NCBI GenBank assembly: GCA_021847165.1
Contig: JAJZUH010000001.1
Coordinates: forward strand, 1 to 20,129
Source of the DNA: Pseudomonadota bacterium
Lineage (GTDB): Bacteria > Pseudomonadota > Gammaproteobacteria > Burkholderiales > Gallionellaceae
DNA length: 20,129 nucleotides
Direction: 5' to 3'
Made by a program: the position numbers and the translations under genes. Positions 1 to 9,200 of the stretch are shown here, in pieces (the first letter of the stretch is position 1; each line of letters opens with the position of its first letter). The notes beneath the pieces were generated by a model, which was given only the letters and a program-made list of their open reading frames with translations, was not told where the DNA came from and did no database searches.

Positions 1-2821
1 CATCCGCGCGATAGTGCCAGCAGCGCTCGCACTTCTGGTGGGCGCTCGGCACAACCTTGATCTCCAGTTCCCCCTCGCGCAGGTGCACATTGGCTCGCGA
101 GGTAATGAACACCAGCCGCAGATCGTCCCCCAGCCGCGCCAGCAAATCGAATATCGCTTTGGGTGCGTACACGTCCACCTCGGCCTGCAATGCGGAACCG
201 ATGGCACCGGCTGCACGCTGCTCTTCCAGCTTCTTGTTCACCTGCTCCCGCAGTGCGCGAATATCGCCCCAAGCACTCACTGTCGCACCATCCAAACCCG
301 AATTCGGCGATTCGTACCAGACTTGTTCGAACACGCTCACATCATCCCTGGCATTCAGAGTGGCCCACACTTCTTCGCCGGTGAAACTCAGGATCGGCGA
401 GATCAGCCGTGCCAGCGCATGAGTGATGTGGTACAGCGCATTTTGCGCGGAGCGGCGTGCTTTTGAATTCTCCCCTGCGGTGTACAGCCTGTCCTTCAGG
501 ATGTCGAGATAGAAGCCGCCCAGTTCTTCCGAACAGAAACCCTGCAGCTTCTGCACCGCGAGGTGGAATTCGTAGCGCGCATAGTCACCGGTCACTTCAG
601 CCTGCAAGGCCGCGGTCAATGCCAATGCATAGCGGTCGATCTCCAGCCACTGTTCCACCGGCAGCCCATCGCGTGCCACGTCGAAATCGGCGATGTTGGC
701 CAGCAGGAAGCGCAGGGTGTTGCGGATGCGGCGGTAACCGTCGGTCACGCGCTTGAGGATCTCTTCCGACAAGGACATCTCGCCCGAATAGTCGGTGGAG
801 GCGATCCACAGGCGCAGGATGTCCGCACCGAGCTTGTTGCAGATGTCCTGCGGCTCGATGCCGTTGCCGCGCGACTTCGACATCTTGTAGCCCTTCTCGT
901 CCACGGTGAAACCGTGCGTGAGCAACTGACGATAAGGCGCGCGTCCGTCGATGGCGCAGCCGGTGAGCAGCGAGGACTGGAACCAGCCGCGATGCTGGTC
1001 CGAACCTTCCAGGTACAGGTCGGCCGGATAGGCCAGATCGGCGCGGTTGCGCAGCACGGCGAAATGCGTCGTGCCGGAATCGAACCACACGTCCAGCGTG
1101 TCGGAAAGCTTGCGATAATGCGCCGCATCCTCGCCCAGCAAATCGACGCTGTTCAGCGAGAACCACGCCTCGATGCCCGACTGTTCGACCAGTTTGGCAA
1201 CCTGCTCCAGCAACTCCGGCGTGCGCGGATGCAATGCCATGGTCTCTCTGTGCACGAAAAACGGCATCGGCACGCCCCAGTTGCGCTGGCGCGACACGCA
1301 CCAGTCGGGACGGTTCCTGATCATCGCTTCAAGACGGGCGCGCCCCCATGAGGGGAAAAATTCAGTTTGATCGACTGCCTGATTGGCGAGGTCGCGCAAT
1401 TTTATTCCCGCTCCCGCAAGCGGAAGAGGGTTAGGGTGAGGAGCGTTTGAGTGACGTGAGGTTTGAACCAGACCCTCCCCCCCTCTCCCGCTGGCAGGAG
1501 GGGGGAGAAAAGATTGTTCCATGCCGATGAACCACTGCGGCGTGGCGCGGAAGATGATCGGCGTCTTGTGGCGCCAGCAATGCGGGTAGCTGTGCTTGAG
1601 TTTTTCCTGGTGCAGCAAGTGCCCGCTCGCCTCGATCGCCTGCAGCACGATATCGTTGGCCTTCCACACGAACACCCCGGCCAGCGGTGTGCCGCCGACT
1701 GCCGGCGTGGTGGAAATGAACTTGCCGTCGTCGCCTACGGGATTGTCGCTCGGCAGGCTGTACTTCTGTCCCACCACATAGTCGTCGACACCGTGCGCCG
1801 GCGCGGTATGCACCAGCCCCGTACCCGCATCCAGCGTGACGTGTTCGCCGCAGATGACCGGCACGATGCGCTCATAGAACGGATGTTGCAGCGGCAGGCC
1901 TTCCAGCGCCTTGCCGTAGCAGGTGGCGGCGATACCGTCGCCGCGGTCGTTGCTGCCCGCCAGCTGGTAACGCTTGAGGCAATCGGCGGCGAGGTCGTAT
2001 GCCAGGATCAGATAACCCTTCTCGGTACGGATCAGGTCGTACTGCAATTCCGGATGCACGCTCACCGCCTGGTTGGCAGGCAGCGTCCACGGCGTGGTGG
2101 TCCAGATCACCGCGTACACCTTGGCGCTGCCGGACAGCGATACGCCGAACGCCCTCTCCACCGCATGCTTGTCCTTCACCTCGAAACCGACATCGATGGC
2201 GGACGATACCTTGTCCTCGTATTCCACTTCGGCTTCGGCCAGCGCGGAACCGCAATCCAGGCACCAGTTGACCGGCTTGCGCCCCTGATACAGATAGCCG
2301 CGTTCGAGAATCTTGCCGAGTGCGCGGATGATGTCGGCCTCGGTCTCGAAATCCATGGTCAGGTAAGGCCGGTCCCAATCGCCCAGCACGCCGAGGCGGA
2401 TGAAGTCCTTCTTCTGCCTGGCGACCTGCTCTGCGGCATAGGCGCGGCACAGCTCGCGGAACTGCGAGGGCGGGATGTTCTTGCCGTGCTTCTTTTCCAC
2501 ATGCAGCTCGATGGGCAAGCCATGGCAATCCCAGCCCGGCACGTAGGGCGCATCGAAACCCGCCAGCGTCTTCGATTTGACGATGATGTCCTTGAGGATC
2601 TTGTTCACCGCGTGGCCGAGGTGGATGTCGCCGTTGGCATAGGGCGGGCCGTCGTGCAGGATGAACCTGGGGCGCCCCGCAGCCGCCTTGCGGATGCGCT
2701 GATAGCGCTGCTGCGCCTGCCATTGTTGCAGCATCAGCGGCTCGCGTTTGGCCAGGTCGCCGCGCATGGGGAACGCCGTGTCGGGTAGATTCAGCGGGTA
2801 TTTCTTTTTGTCTTCACTCAT
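1..2821 (-). CDS. ileS: Isoleucyl-tRNA synthetase, 3' end beyond window, with an in-frame repeat insertion
   Basis: This is a class I aminoacyl-tRNA synthetase that charges tRNA-Ile in the cytoplasm and edits misactivated valine. The ATG at 2819-2821 opens a frame that stays open to the left edge (940 codons seen). The class I signature HLGH lies at residues 67-70 and KMSKS at 646-650. WFIGME (ending near residue 435) and the later [16 protein letters not shown] stretch are typical of IleRS. The last visible residues, [10 protein letters not shown], begin the C-terminal zinc-binding segment, so probably only some 20-30 residues are missing. The oddity is residues 437-474 or so, which are encoded by a palindromic repeat (1400-1511) and are absent from ordinary IleRS. 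The KMSKS motif is consequently displaced by about 40 residues relative to the E. coli enzyme. The start codon overlaps the ribF stop by 8 bp (ATGAGTGA), so translation is probably coupled to ribF. The identity is certain; whether the enlarged enzyme is fully functional is inferred. Confidence 0.96.
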   Translation of the reverse strand, partial: MSEDKKKYPLNLPDTAFPMRGDLAKREPLMLQQWQAQQRYQRIRKAAAGRPRFILHDGPPYANGDIHLGHAVNKILKDIIVKSKTLAGFDAPYVPGWDCHGLPIELHVEKKHGKNIPPSQFRELCRAYAAEQVARQKKDFIRLGVLGDWDRPYLTMDFETEADIIRALGKILERGYLYQGRKPVNWCLDCGSALAEAEVEYEDKVSSAIDVGFEVKDKHAVERAFGVSLSGSAKVYAVIWTTTPWTLPANQAVSVHPELQYDLIRTEKGYLILAYDLAADCLKRYQLAGSNDRGDGIAATCYGKALEGLPLQHPFYERIVPVICGEHVTLDAGTGLVHTAPAHGVDDYVVGQKYSLPSDNPVGDDGKFISTTPAVGGTPLAGVFVWKANDIVLQAIEASGHLLHQEKLKHSYPHCWRHKTPIIFRATPQWFIGMEQSFLPPPASGRGGEGLVQTSRHSNAPHPNPLPLAGAGIKLRDLANQAVDQTEFFPSWGRARLEAMIRNRPDWCVSRQRNWGVPMPFFVHRETMALHPRTPELLEQVAKLVEQSGIEAWFSLNSVDLLGEDAAHYRKLSDTLDVWFDSGTTHFAVLRNRADLAYPADLYLEGSDQHRGWFQSSLLTGCAIDGRAPYRQLLTHGFTVDEKGYKMSKSRGNGIEPQDICNKLGADILRLWIASTDYSGEMSLSEEILKRVTDGYRRIRNTLRFLLANIADFDVARDGLPVEQWLEIDRYALALTAALQAEVTGDYARYEFHLAVQKLQGFCSEELGGFYLDILKDRLYTAGENSKARRSAQNALYHITHALARLISPILSFTGEEVWATLNARDDVSVFEQVWYESPNSGLDGATVSAWGDIRALREQVNKKLEEQRAAGAIGSALQAEVDVYAPKAIFDLLARLGDDLRLVFITSRANVHLREGELEIKVVPSAHQKCERCWHYRAD
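1400..1511. repeat. MITE-like palindromic repeat inside ileS
   Basis: This 112-bp element is bounded by imperfect 31-bp terminal inverted repeats at 1400-1430 and 1481-1511, which match at 25 of 31 positions when one is reverse-complemented. Each arm can itself fold into a hairpin; for example CTTCCGC-TT-GCGGGAG lies in the left arm, read on the minus strand. The left arm plus its inner flank contains the CTCACCCTAACCCTCTTCC-type sequence known from short, non-autonomous, usually intergenic repeats of many Proteobacteria. No transposase is encoded. Read in the ileS frame it contains no stop and encodes a Pro/Gly/Ser-rich peptide including [14 protein letters not shown] and [13 protein letters not shown] see no convincing target-site duplication. 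The length, 112 bp, is one more than a multiple of three, so a duplicated or lost base or two must accompany it for the frame to be kept. Confidence 0.85.
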
Positions 2822-3740
2822 GTTCGATAAACCATTTCTTTGCCATCTCAACATCCAGCGCAATCTGCCGGGTCAACGCTTCCAGGTTCGGGTACTTCTC
2901 TTCGTCGCGCAGCTTCTGCAGGAATTCCACGCGCAGGTGCCGGCCATAGATCTGCTGCGCGAATTCGAACAGATGCACCTCCAGCACATGCCCGGCATCC
3001 TGTTTCAGCGTCGGACGCACCCCCAGGCTGGCCACCCCCTGCAGCACGCCCAGTCCCTCGGCATGCGCCAGCACCACATAGATGCCCTTGAGCGGCGGCA
3101 GATTGTGCTTCAACTGCACGTTCGCGGTCGGGAACCCCAGCTTGCGCCCCACGCCGTCGCCATGCACCACGCGCCCGCTGATACTGTACGGACGCCCCAG
3201 GTATTCGCGCGCCATGCGGATCTGCCCGGCCGCCAGTGCCGCACGGATCGCGGTGCTGGAGATGCGCACGCCGTCGTACAACACGCTGTGCACTGCCCGC
3301 ACCTCGAAGCCCCGCTGCGCACCGATCTTCTCCATCAATGCGAAATCGCCGGCGCGTCCGCTGCCGAAGCGGAAATCGTCGCCGATCAGCACGAACCGGG
3401 CGTGCAACTTCTCGTGCAGGGCGTGGATGAAATCGGCTGCCGTCCTGCGCGCGAACAGCGCATCGAAACGGCACACATGCACACGGTCCACGCCCATGGT
3501 GCCGAACAGCTCGAGCTTTTCACGCAGACTGGTGAGTCGCGCCGGCGCCTGCTGCGGGGTGAAGAACTCGCGCGGATGCGGCTCGAAGATCACCACGGCC
3601 GTCTGCAGCCCGCGCGCCTGGGCGGCAGTGCGCAGTTCATTCAGCATCGCCTGATGGCCGAGATGCACGCCATCGAAGTTGCCGATGGTCACGGCCGCAG
3701 CCTGGAGGTCGGTCGAATGGAGTCCGCGTAGAATCTGCAT
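2814..3740 (-). CDS. ribF: Bifunctional riboflavin kinase / FAD synthetase
   Basis: RibF phosphorylates riboflavin to FMN and then adenylylates FMN to FAD in the cytoplasm. The 308-residue length is typical of the bacterial fused enzyme. The N-terminal nucleotidyltransferase domain shows [10 protein letters not shown] at residues 20-29 and the later ISSTAIR motif. The C-terminal flavokinase domain shows [10 protein letters not shown] at 198-207. I chose the ATG at 3738-3740 because MQILRG... leads straight into the conserved first strand. An in-frame start at 3788 would add 16 residues unlike the family and would lie upstream of a consensus -10 box. The stop codon overlaps the ileS start, giving the ribF-ileS pair common in proteobacteria. 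No Shine-Dalgarno sequence is visible before the chosen start. Confidence 0.96.
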   Translation of the reverse strand: MQILRGLHSTDLQAAAVTIGNFDGVHLGHQAMLNELRTAAQARGLQTAVVIFEPHPREFFTPQQAPARLTSLREKLELFGTMGVDRVHVCRFDALFARRTAADFIHALHEKLHARFVLIGDDFRFGSGRAGDFALMEKIGAQRGFEVRAVHSVLYDGVRISSTAIRAALAAGQIRMAREYLGRPYSISGRVVHGDGVGRKLGFPTANVQLKHNLPPLKGIYVVLAHAEGLGVLQGVASLGVRPTLKQDAGHVLEVHLFEFAQQIYGRHLRVEFLQKLRDEEKYPNLEALTRQIALDVEMAKKWFIEHE

Positions 3741-3749
3741 AGGGCGCGG

Positions 3750-3755
3750 ATTATA
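3750..3755 (-). promoter_or_regulatory. Putative -10 box for ribF-ileS
   Basis: On the minus strand this reads TATAAT, a perfect sigma-70 -10 hexamer, followed by CCGCGCCCT and then the ribF ATG. Only 9 bases separate it from the start codon, so transcription would begin within a few bases of the ATG. The region 16-18 bp upstream (around 3772-3779) has no good TTGACA match. The call rests on the -10 alone. Confidence 0.5.
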
Positions 3756-3852
3756 CCGTGAGATACCCTTCGGATGACCGCCGCACATGCGGAAATCTGC
3801 CCGTCTGCGACAGACGAATTCACCCGCCGCGACCGGGCATATTCATCGAGGT

Positions 3853-3880
3853 GAAACACAAGGCGGGCCGACCGCCCGCC
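3853..3880 (-). terminator. Putative intrinsic terminator after tldD
   Basis: Read on the minus strand just past the tldD stop, a 7-bp G+C stem GGCGGGC / GCCCGCC (3874-3880 with 3862-3868) encloses the loop GGTCG. It is followed by the T-rich run TTGTGTTT. The position, about 22 bp after the stop, and the orientation suit termination of the yhdP-nit-tldD transcript before ribF. The T-tract is interrupted by G, so efficiency may be moderate. Confidence 0.6.
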
Positions 3881-3902
3881 GTGCAAAAACAGCGTTAAAA
3901 GA

Positions 3903-5345
3903 TCAGGCCGTCCCGCCCACGGTCAGGCCATCGATACGCACGGTCGGCTGCCCTACGCCGACCGGCACGCTCTGGCCTTCCTTGCCGCAGGTGCCGACGC
4001 CGGGATCCAGCGCGAGGTCGTTGCCGATCATGCTGACGCGCGTCAGCGCTTCGGGGCCGTTGCCGATCAGCGTCGCGCCCTTGACCGGATAGGTGATCTT
4101 GCCGTCCTCGATCATGTAGGCCTCGGTGGTGGAAAACACGAATTTGCCGCTGGTGATGTCCACCTGGCCGCCGCCGAAGTTCGCCGCATACAGGCCGTGC
4201 TTGACCGAGGCGATGATCTCCTGCGGCGTCCTGTCGCCGTTCAGCATCATGGTGTTGGTCATGCGCGGGATGGGCAGGTGCGCGAACGATTCGCGCCGCG
4301 CATTGCCGGTCACCGGCACGCCCATCAGGCGGGCGTTCATGGTGTCCTGCAGGTAGCCGCGCAGGATGCCGTCCTCGATCAGCACCGTGCGCTGCGTCAG
4401 GTTGCCTTCGTCGTCCACATTGAGCGACCCGCGCCGATCGGCGATGGTGCCGTCATCCACTACAGTCACGCCCTTGGCGGCAACGCGCTCGCCGATACGG
4501 CCGGAGAAGGCGGAGCTGCCCTTGCGGTTGAAATCGCCCTCCAGACCGTGCCCTACCGCCTCATGCAGCAGGATGCCGGGCCAGCCGCTGCCCAGCACCA
4601 CGGTCATGTTGCCGGCCGGTGCGGGGCGTGCATCCAGATTGACGACAGCCTGGTGCACCGCCTCCCTGGCATAGCGCTGCAATACCTCGTCACCGAAATA
4701 GTCATAGCCGAAGCGCCCGCCGCCGCCTGCCGAACCCTGTTCGCGGCGTCCGTTGCTTTCGACGATCACCTGCAGCGAAAGGCGCACCAGCGGCCGGATG
4801 TCCGCGTTCATCAGGCCATCGTTGCGTGCCACCAGGATCACATCGTATTCGCCGACCAGGCTGGCCATCACCTGGGTCACGCGCGGGTCGAGCGCACGCG
4901 CCATGCGCTCCAGTTTCTCCAGCAGTGCAACCTTGTCGTCGGCTTTCAGGGTCGCGATGGGATCGTGCGGCAGGTAAAGCTCCCGCGTCTTGCCTGCATG
5001 CATATGGGCCGCGCTCTGGTTGCCGCCCTGGCGGGCGATGGCGCGTGTCGCCAGCGCAGCTTCTTCCAGTGCCTGCCGCGTGATGTCGTCGGAATAGGCA
5101 AAGGCGGTCTTTTCCCCGCTCACCGCGCGCACCCCGACCCCCTGGTCGATGCTGAAACTGCCCGATTTGACGATTCCCTCCTCCAGCGACCAGCTCTCCG
5201 CACGGCTGTACTGGAAATAGAGATCGGCATAATCCACCCGATGCGCCAGCATCTTGCCGAACACCTGCTCCAGATGGCGCGCCTCCAGACCGTGCGCCGC
5301 AAGCAGCGTCTGCTGCGCGATACCCATGGCAGATTTTCCGCTCAT
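3903..5345 (-). CDS. tldD: TldD metalloprotease subunit
   Basis: TldD pairs with TldE (PmbA) to form a cytoplasmic metalloprotease that degrades unfolded peptides; in E. coli it is known for microcin B17 leader removal and CcdA turnover. The product is 480 residues from the chosen ATG at 5343-5345, against 481 in E. coli. The zinc-site motif HEAVGH lies at residues 261-266, followed by [18 protein letters not shown] typical TldD N-terminus ([16 protein letters not shown]) and C-terminus ([16 protein letters not shown]) are present. The start overlaps the stop of the upstream nitrilase gene as ATGA (5342-5345), which indicates translational coupling. A longer in-frame extension to 5486 lies inside the nitrilase gene and does not look like TldD, so I rejected it. 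No pmbA/tldE partner is in the window. Confidence 0.96.
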   Translation of the reverse strand: MSGKSAMGIAQQTLLAAHGLEARHLEQVFGKMLAHRVDYADLYFQYSRAESWSLEEGIVKSGSFSIDQGVGVRAVSGEKTAFAYSDDITRQALEEAALATRAIARQGGNQSAAHMHAGKTRELYLPHDPIATLKADDKVALLEKLERMARALDPRVTQVMASLVGEYDVILVARNDGLMNADIRPLVRLSLQVIVESNGRREQGSAGGGGRFGYDYFGDEVLQRYAREAVHQAVVNLDARPAPAGNMTVVLGSGWPGILLHEAVGHGLEGDFNRKGSSAFSGRIGERVAAKGVTVVDDGTIADRRGSLNVDDEGNLTQRTVLIEDGILRGYLQDTMNARLMGVPVTGNARRESFAHLPIPRMTNTMMLNGDRTPQEIIASVKHGLYAANFGGGQVDITSGKFVFSTTEAYMIEDGKITYPVKGATLIGNGPEALTRVSMIGNDLALDPGVGTCGKEGQSVPVGVGQPTVRIDGLTVGGTA

Positions 5346-6211
5346 ACCTTCTCGCAGCATGAGCAGGTGATCGTGCGGTGCGACAGCGCCGGCAGGCTGT
5401 TGCGCAAACTGGCCTGATAGCTCGGATTCACATCGGCGATGACCACGCCGGAACCGCGCTGCAATTCGTCCACGATGCGGCCCCACGGATCGACGATCAT
5501 GCTATGGCCATGGGTTTCGCGGCCGCTGACGTGGTAGCCGCCCTGCGCCGCGGCAATGACGTAGGACAGGTTCTCGATGGCGCGGGCGCGCACCAGCGGC
5601 TCCCAGTGCACCTTGCCAGTGGTCGCGGTAAAGGCGGAGGGCAGCACGATGATGTCCACGTTTTTCATGGCGCGGAACAGCTCCGGAAAGCGCAAGTCGT
5701 AGCAGATTGCCAGGCCAATGCGGCCGAACGGGCTGTCGACCACCACGATCTTGTCGCCCGGCTCGATGGTCTGGGCTTCGTTGTAGCTTTCGTTGCCCAG
5801 CGTCAGGTTGAACAGATGGATCTTGTCGTAGCGCGCCACCTGGGCGCCGGTTTCGTCGAACACCAGCAGGCTGTTGCGCACCTTCTCGGGCGTACTCGCC
5901 GCCAGCGGGATCGAACCGCCCACCAGCCATATCTTGTGCTTGCGCGCCATCTCGCCGAGAAAGGCCTGGATCGGTCCCTGGCCGGCCTGCTCGCATACTT
6001 TCACCTTGTCCTGCTCGTTCATGCCCATGATGGCGAAGAACTCGGGCAGCACCACCAGCTTGGCGCCCTGCTCGGCCGCCTTGGCGATCAGGCGTCGCGC
6101 TTCGCTCAGGTTGCCCTCGACCTTGGGACCGGAGGCCATCTGGATGGCGGCGACCTTGAATGCGTTGAGTTGCGCGGCGATACGGGATTGGGTGCTATCT
6201 AGGGATGACAT
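5342..6211 (-). CDS. Carbon-nitrogen hydrolase of the Nit1 / deaminated glutathione amidase type
   Basis: This is a 289-residue cytoplasmic amidase of the nitrilase superfamily. The Glu-Lys-Cys catalytic triad is visible: E57 in LPEFF, K130 in YDKIHLF and C170 in [13 protein letters not shown]. The YDKIHLFN context and the [20 protein letters not shown] stretch are typical of the Nit1/NitFhit branch. Characterised members of that branch hydrolyse deaminated glutathione, a transaminase side product. The specific substrate is inferred from this resemblance. The gene sits 61 bp after yhdP and overlaps tldD by 4 bp, an arrangement common in beta- and gammaproteobacteria. The ATG at 6209-6211 has only a weak purine stretch (GAAAG) upstream. 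The first 17 or so residues precede the conserved first strand (KVAAIQM), so a slightly later start is possible. Confidence 0.93.
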   Translation of the reverse strand: MSSLDSTQSRIAAQLNAFKVAAIQMASGPKVEGNLSEARRLIAKAAEQGAKLVVLPEFFAIMGMNEQDKVKVCEQAGQGPIQAFLGEMARKHKIWLVGGSIPLAASTPEKVRNSLLVFDETGAQVARYDKIHLFNLTLGNESYNEAQTIEPGDKIVVVDSPFGRIGLAICYDLRFPELFRAMKNVDIIVLPSAFTATTGKVHWEPLVRARAIENLSYVIAAAQGGYHVSGRETHGHSMIVDPWGRIVDELQRGSGVVIADVNPSYQASLRNSLPALSHRTITCSCCEKV

Positions 6212-6272
6212 ATTCGGCGGCTTTCAAGTTTTCTGGATACTGGTTATTCGGACACGGCTAAGTTTCAGGCAA

Positions 6273-9200
6273 TCAGTCTCCGGAGCCCGTTCCGCCCACG
6301 GCGGGTACCCCGCTCTGGGCAGATGCTCCATCCGACGCGGCGCGGGACTGTCCCACCTTCTCCACCTTGGGATCGGCCCAGCTGCCGCTGACATTGTAGT
6401 CAAACGACACCAGCTTATCGAGCGGATCGCGCAATAACTTGTTTGCCAGCAAAACGCCCACCCCGACCACGGGGCCGGCGGCAAACGAAAGCAGCGATAC
6501 GTTATCCCCGATCGCCGGGAAAATGCGGACCTTCAGCTCCTGCGTTTCGTTGATCATGTCGACCCTCCCCGACATGGTGACCTTGGCTGCCGCACCGTTC
6601 AGCTTCATGTCATCGGTCAGCAGCAAGCCATTCACGATCTGTGCATTGCCGGTGATGCTGTCGAACTCGAAACCGCTGCTGAACACATCGGTAAAGTCCA
6701 GCGAGATGCGCTTGGGAATCGACTGCAAGCTCAGCACCCCGAGCAACTTGGCTGCGCCGGGATCGACCTTGAGGAATCGGCCCTTGCCGACATTCAGATG
6801 CACCGCCCCGTTCAGTTTTGCATAACTGAAGCTGTCCGGCCCCCCCGCCCAGTACAGGTCGCTCTGCAGGGAACCATTGCCATCCTTGAGGCTGCCGGGG
6901 TAGCCGGAGCGCGACAATATCTTGCCGGCATCGCTGATATCCACCCGCACGCTGATCCGCGTCTGCTCCGGTGCCGCCTGCCACTTGCCGCTCATGTTCA
7001 GCACACCGTCCGGATTGGTGAGCAGCAACCGGTCCAGGAGCACGTTGCCGGAGGATTCGCTCAGCTCCAGCTCCAGCTTGCCCAGTTGCCGCCCCTTGTA
7101 GAAGAGTTTCTCCACCGCCACGTCCACCGCCGGGAAGGCGGTGTTGTCTGGCGCTGCGCTGCTTGCCGCCGCAGGCCGCACAGGCTTGGCCGTATCCGCA
7201 GCCCCTTCGCCCAGCATCGCGCTCTTGAAACGCCCCAGCAATTTGCCGTTGCCTTGCGGCTGCCAGATCACATCGCCATTCAGCTCCCGGGAAGCCAGCC
7301 GCAGGCTGAGCAGACCATTGCGCCCGCTGCCGTTGATATCCAGTCCACTCACCGCATTGCCGTACCCGGTCAGCTTCCCTACGGTCACATCAATGCCCGC
7401 GATATTGGGCATCCCCGATCCTCCGCCCGCGGCCAGCCCCAATCCGCTCCAGCCCTCGAGCGAGACCCGTGGAATCTCGCCGACGATCCATATCCCTTCC
7501 TTGCCCCCCGGATTGGCCGTCCCGCCGAACGCGATGCGCCCGCGGCGGATATCCCATATGCCATCCGCGTTCCGCTGGCGCGACAACTTCGCATCGAGCA
7601 GCGAGCCAATGCGCAGACCCAGCGTCTCCCTTCCCGGATCGATGCCTTTCAGCTCGAAGTGCAGCGGGATGCGCTCGCCGGCCTGTTTGTCCAGCGGGGC
7701 CGGCAAATCCGACACCACGCCCTGCAGATCCGAATCCACGGCCACATCGAGCAAACCGTTCTGCACCCGAATCTCGGTATTCCAGTCGGCATTGCCGTGC
7801 ACACGACGCAGCAAGGGACGCGGCGACAGCGTGTTCAGGGCATCCAGGTCCAGCGTACCGTGCGCCCTCGTCATCACTCCGCCATTCTGGCTCAGCACTT
7901 CCACATGCGCCGGGCCGCCGAGTATCTGCGCGCCGATGTCGCCCGCATTCACCGACGATTCGGTGAACAGCAACACCCCGTTCACCTTGCGCAACAGCGG
8001 GATATTGCCGCCGAAGTCGATCTCGTTGTTCACGAAACGATAATCGCCGCGCACCTTGATCGGCCCCGCATCGCCGAGCGGTATATCGAGCTGCAGACCC
8101 AGTTTGCCGTCGCCATTCGCCTTGATCTCCCCGACAAACCCGCCCAGATAACCGTTGACCGGGCTCTTGACGATATAGTCCAGGCAGCGCTGCGTGGCAT
8201 CTGTCGCCTCCCCACGCACCTGCAGCAGCACATTACTGGACAGCAGATCGGGAATGACGACTTTCACATTCTGCAGATGCGCACCCGCCGTCGTCGCATT
8301 CGCGGCATTGGCCTCCAGCCTGTTGCCCTCGATCAGCAGGCTGGTCTGGGCATCCTCGATGCGCGGCCAGTCTTTGAGGAACTGCAACGCCACTCCCTTG
8401 GCACGCGCCTCCAGCCGGAACAGACCGCGCTCGTTGCCGACAAACGGAAAGTCCCGCAGATTGCCGCGCAGGCGCACCTTGAAGCGATCCGCCTGACCTT
8501 CCTGCACGGCCGAATGTAGCCAGTCATGCGTCGCCTTGCCTACCGCCGGAATCGGCGTGTAATGAGCGATGTTGCCCACTGCGATACGCGTCATGTTGGC
8601 CGTGGCATCGATCGAACCCGGACCGTCCTGTTCCGTCTGGTAACTGCCGTAAATGGTCCCGGCAAGATCGTCATTGGCAATCTCGACATTGCTCAGCTTG
8701 ATCTCCACGCCGCGCGAATTGCGCTGCCAGCCCAGACGCGCCGCCAGCGTGTCGAACTCGACCGGCTCGGCGAACAATTGCGGCGCGTCCAGCTTGACCT
8801 TGCGGCTATCGAGCGAGAACGTCCCGCCGCTGTCGGCGCCGTCCACCTTTCCGCTCAGCCCGGAAAAACCGGGCAGCGTACCGACACGGTGCATGGACAG
8901 GCCATCGAAGTTCGCCTTCAGTTCATAGTGGGATATTTCGCCGGCATTGCTTTGCCACAGCGCCTGCAGGCTGGTGATGCGGCCTTGCGGAGCGGTATCG
9001 GCGATCTGCTTCTTCAGTTCATCGCGCAATGGCAGGTAGGAGGACAGTACGCCGATATCGGCCAGTTCCAGCTGGTTCGCCCTGATTTCGCCGGAGGCGA
9101 GCTTCGACTCGACCCCGCCCGCCAGGCGCAAGTAGAAATCGGTCGGTTTCAACCTGAAGCCGTCGCGCATCTGCAACGACAGGCGTTGCGTGGTCACTTC

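Noticed and set aside
1400..1511. Frameshift or pseudogene status for ileS caused by the repeat
   Set aside because: I read the codons one by one on the minus strand. The HLGH side and the KMSKS side are in the same phase and no stop lies between them, so the gene is uninterrupted in this sequence.
3741..3902. FMN riboswitch upstream of ribF
   Set aside because: The gap lacks the multi-helix conserved RFN core, and a perfect -10 box sits next to the ATG, which leaves no room for a transcribed leader.
5346..5486. Longer N-terminus for TldD starting at 5486
   Set aside because: The extra residues come from the end of the nitrilase coding region in another frame and do not resemble TldD. The ATGA overlap start gives the family length.
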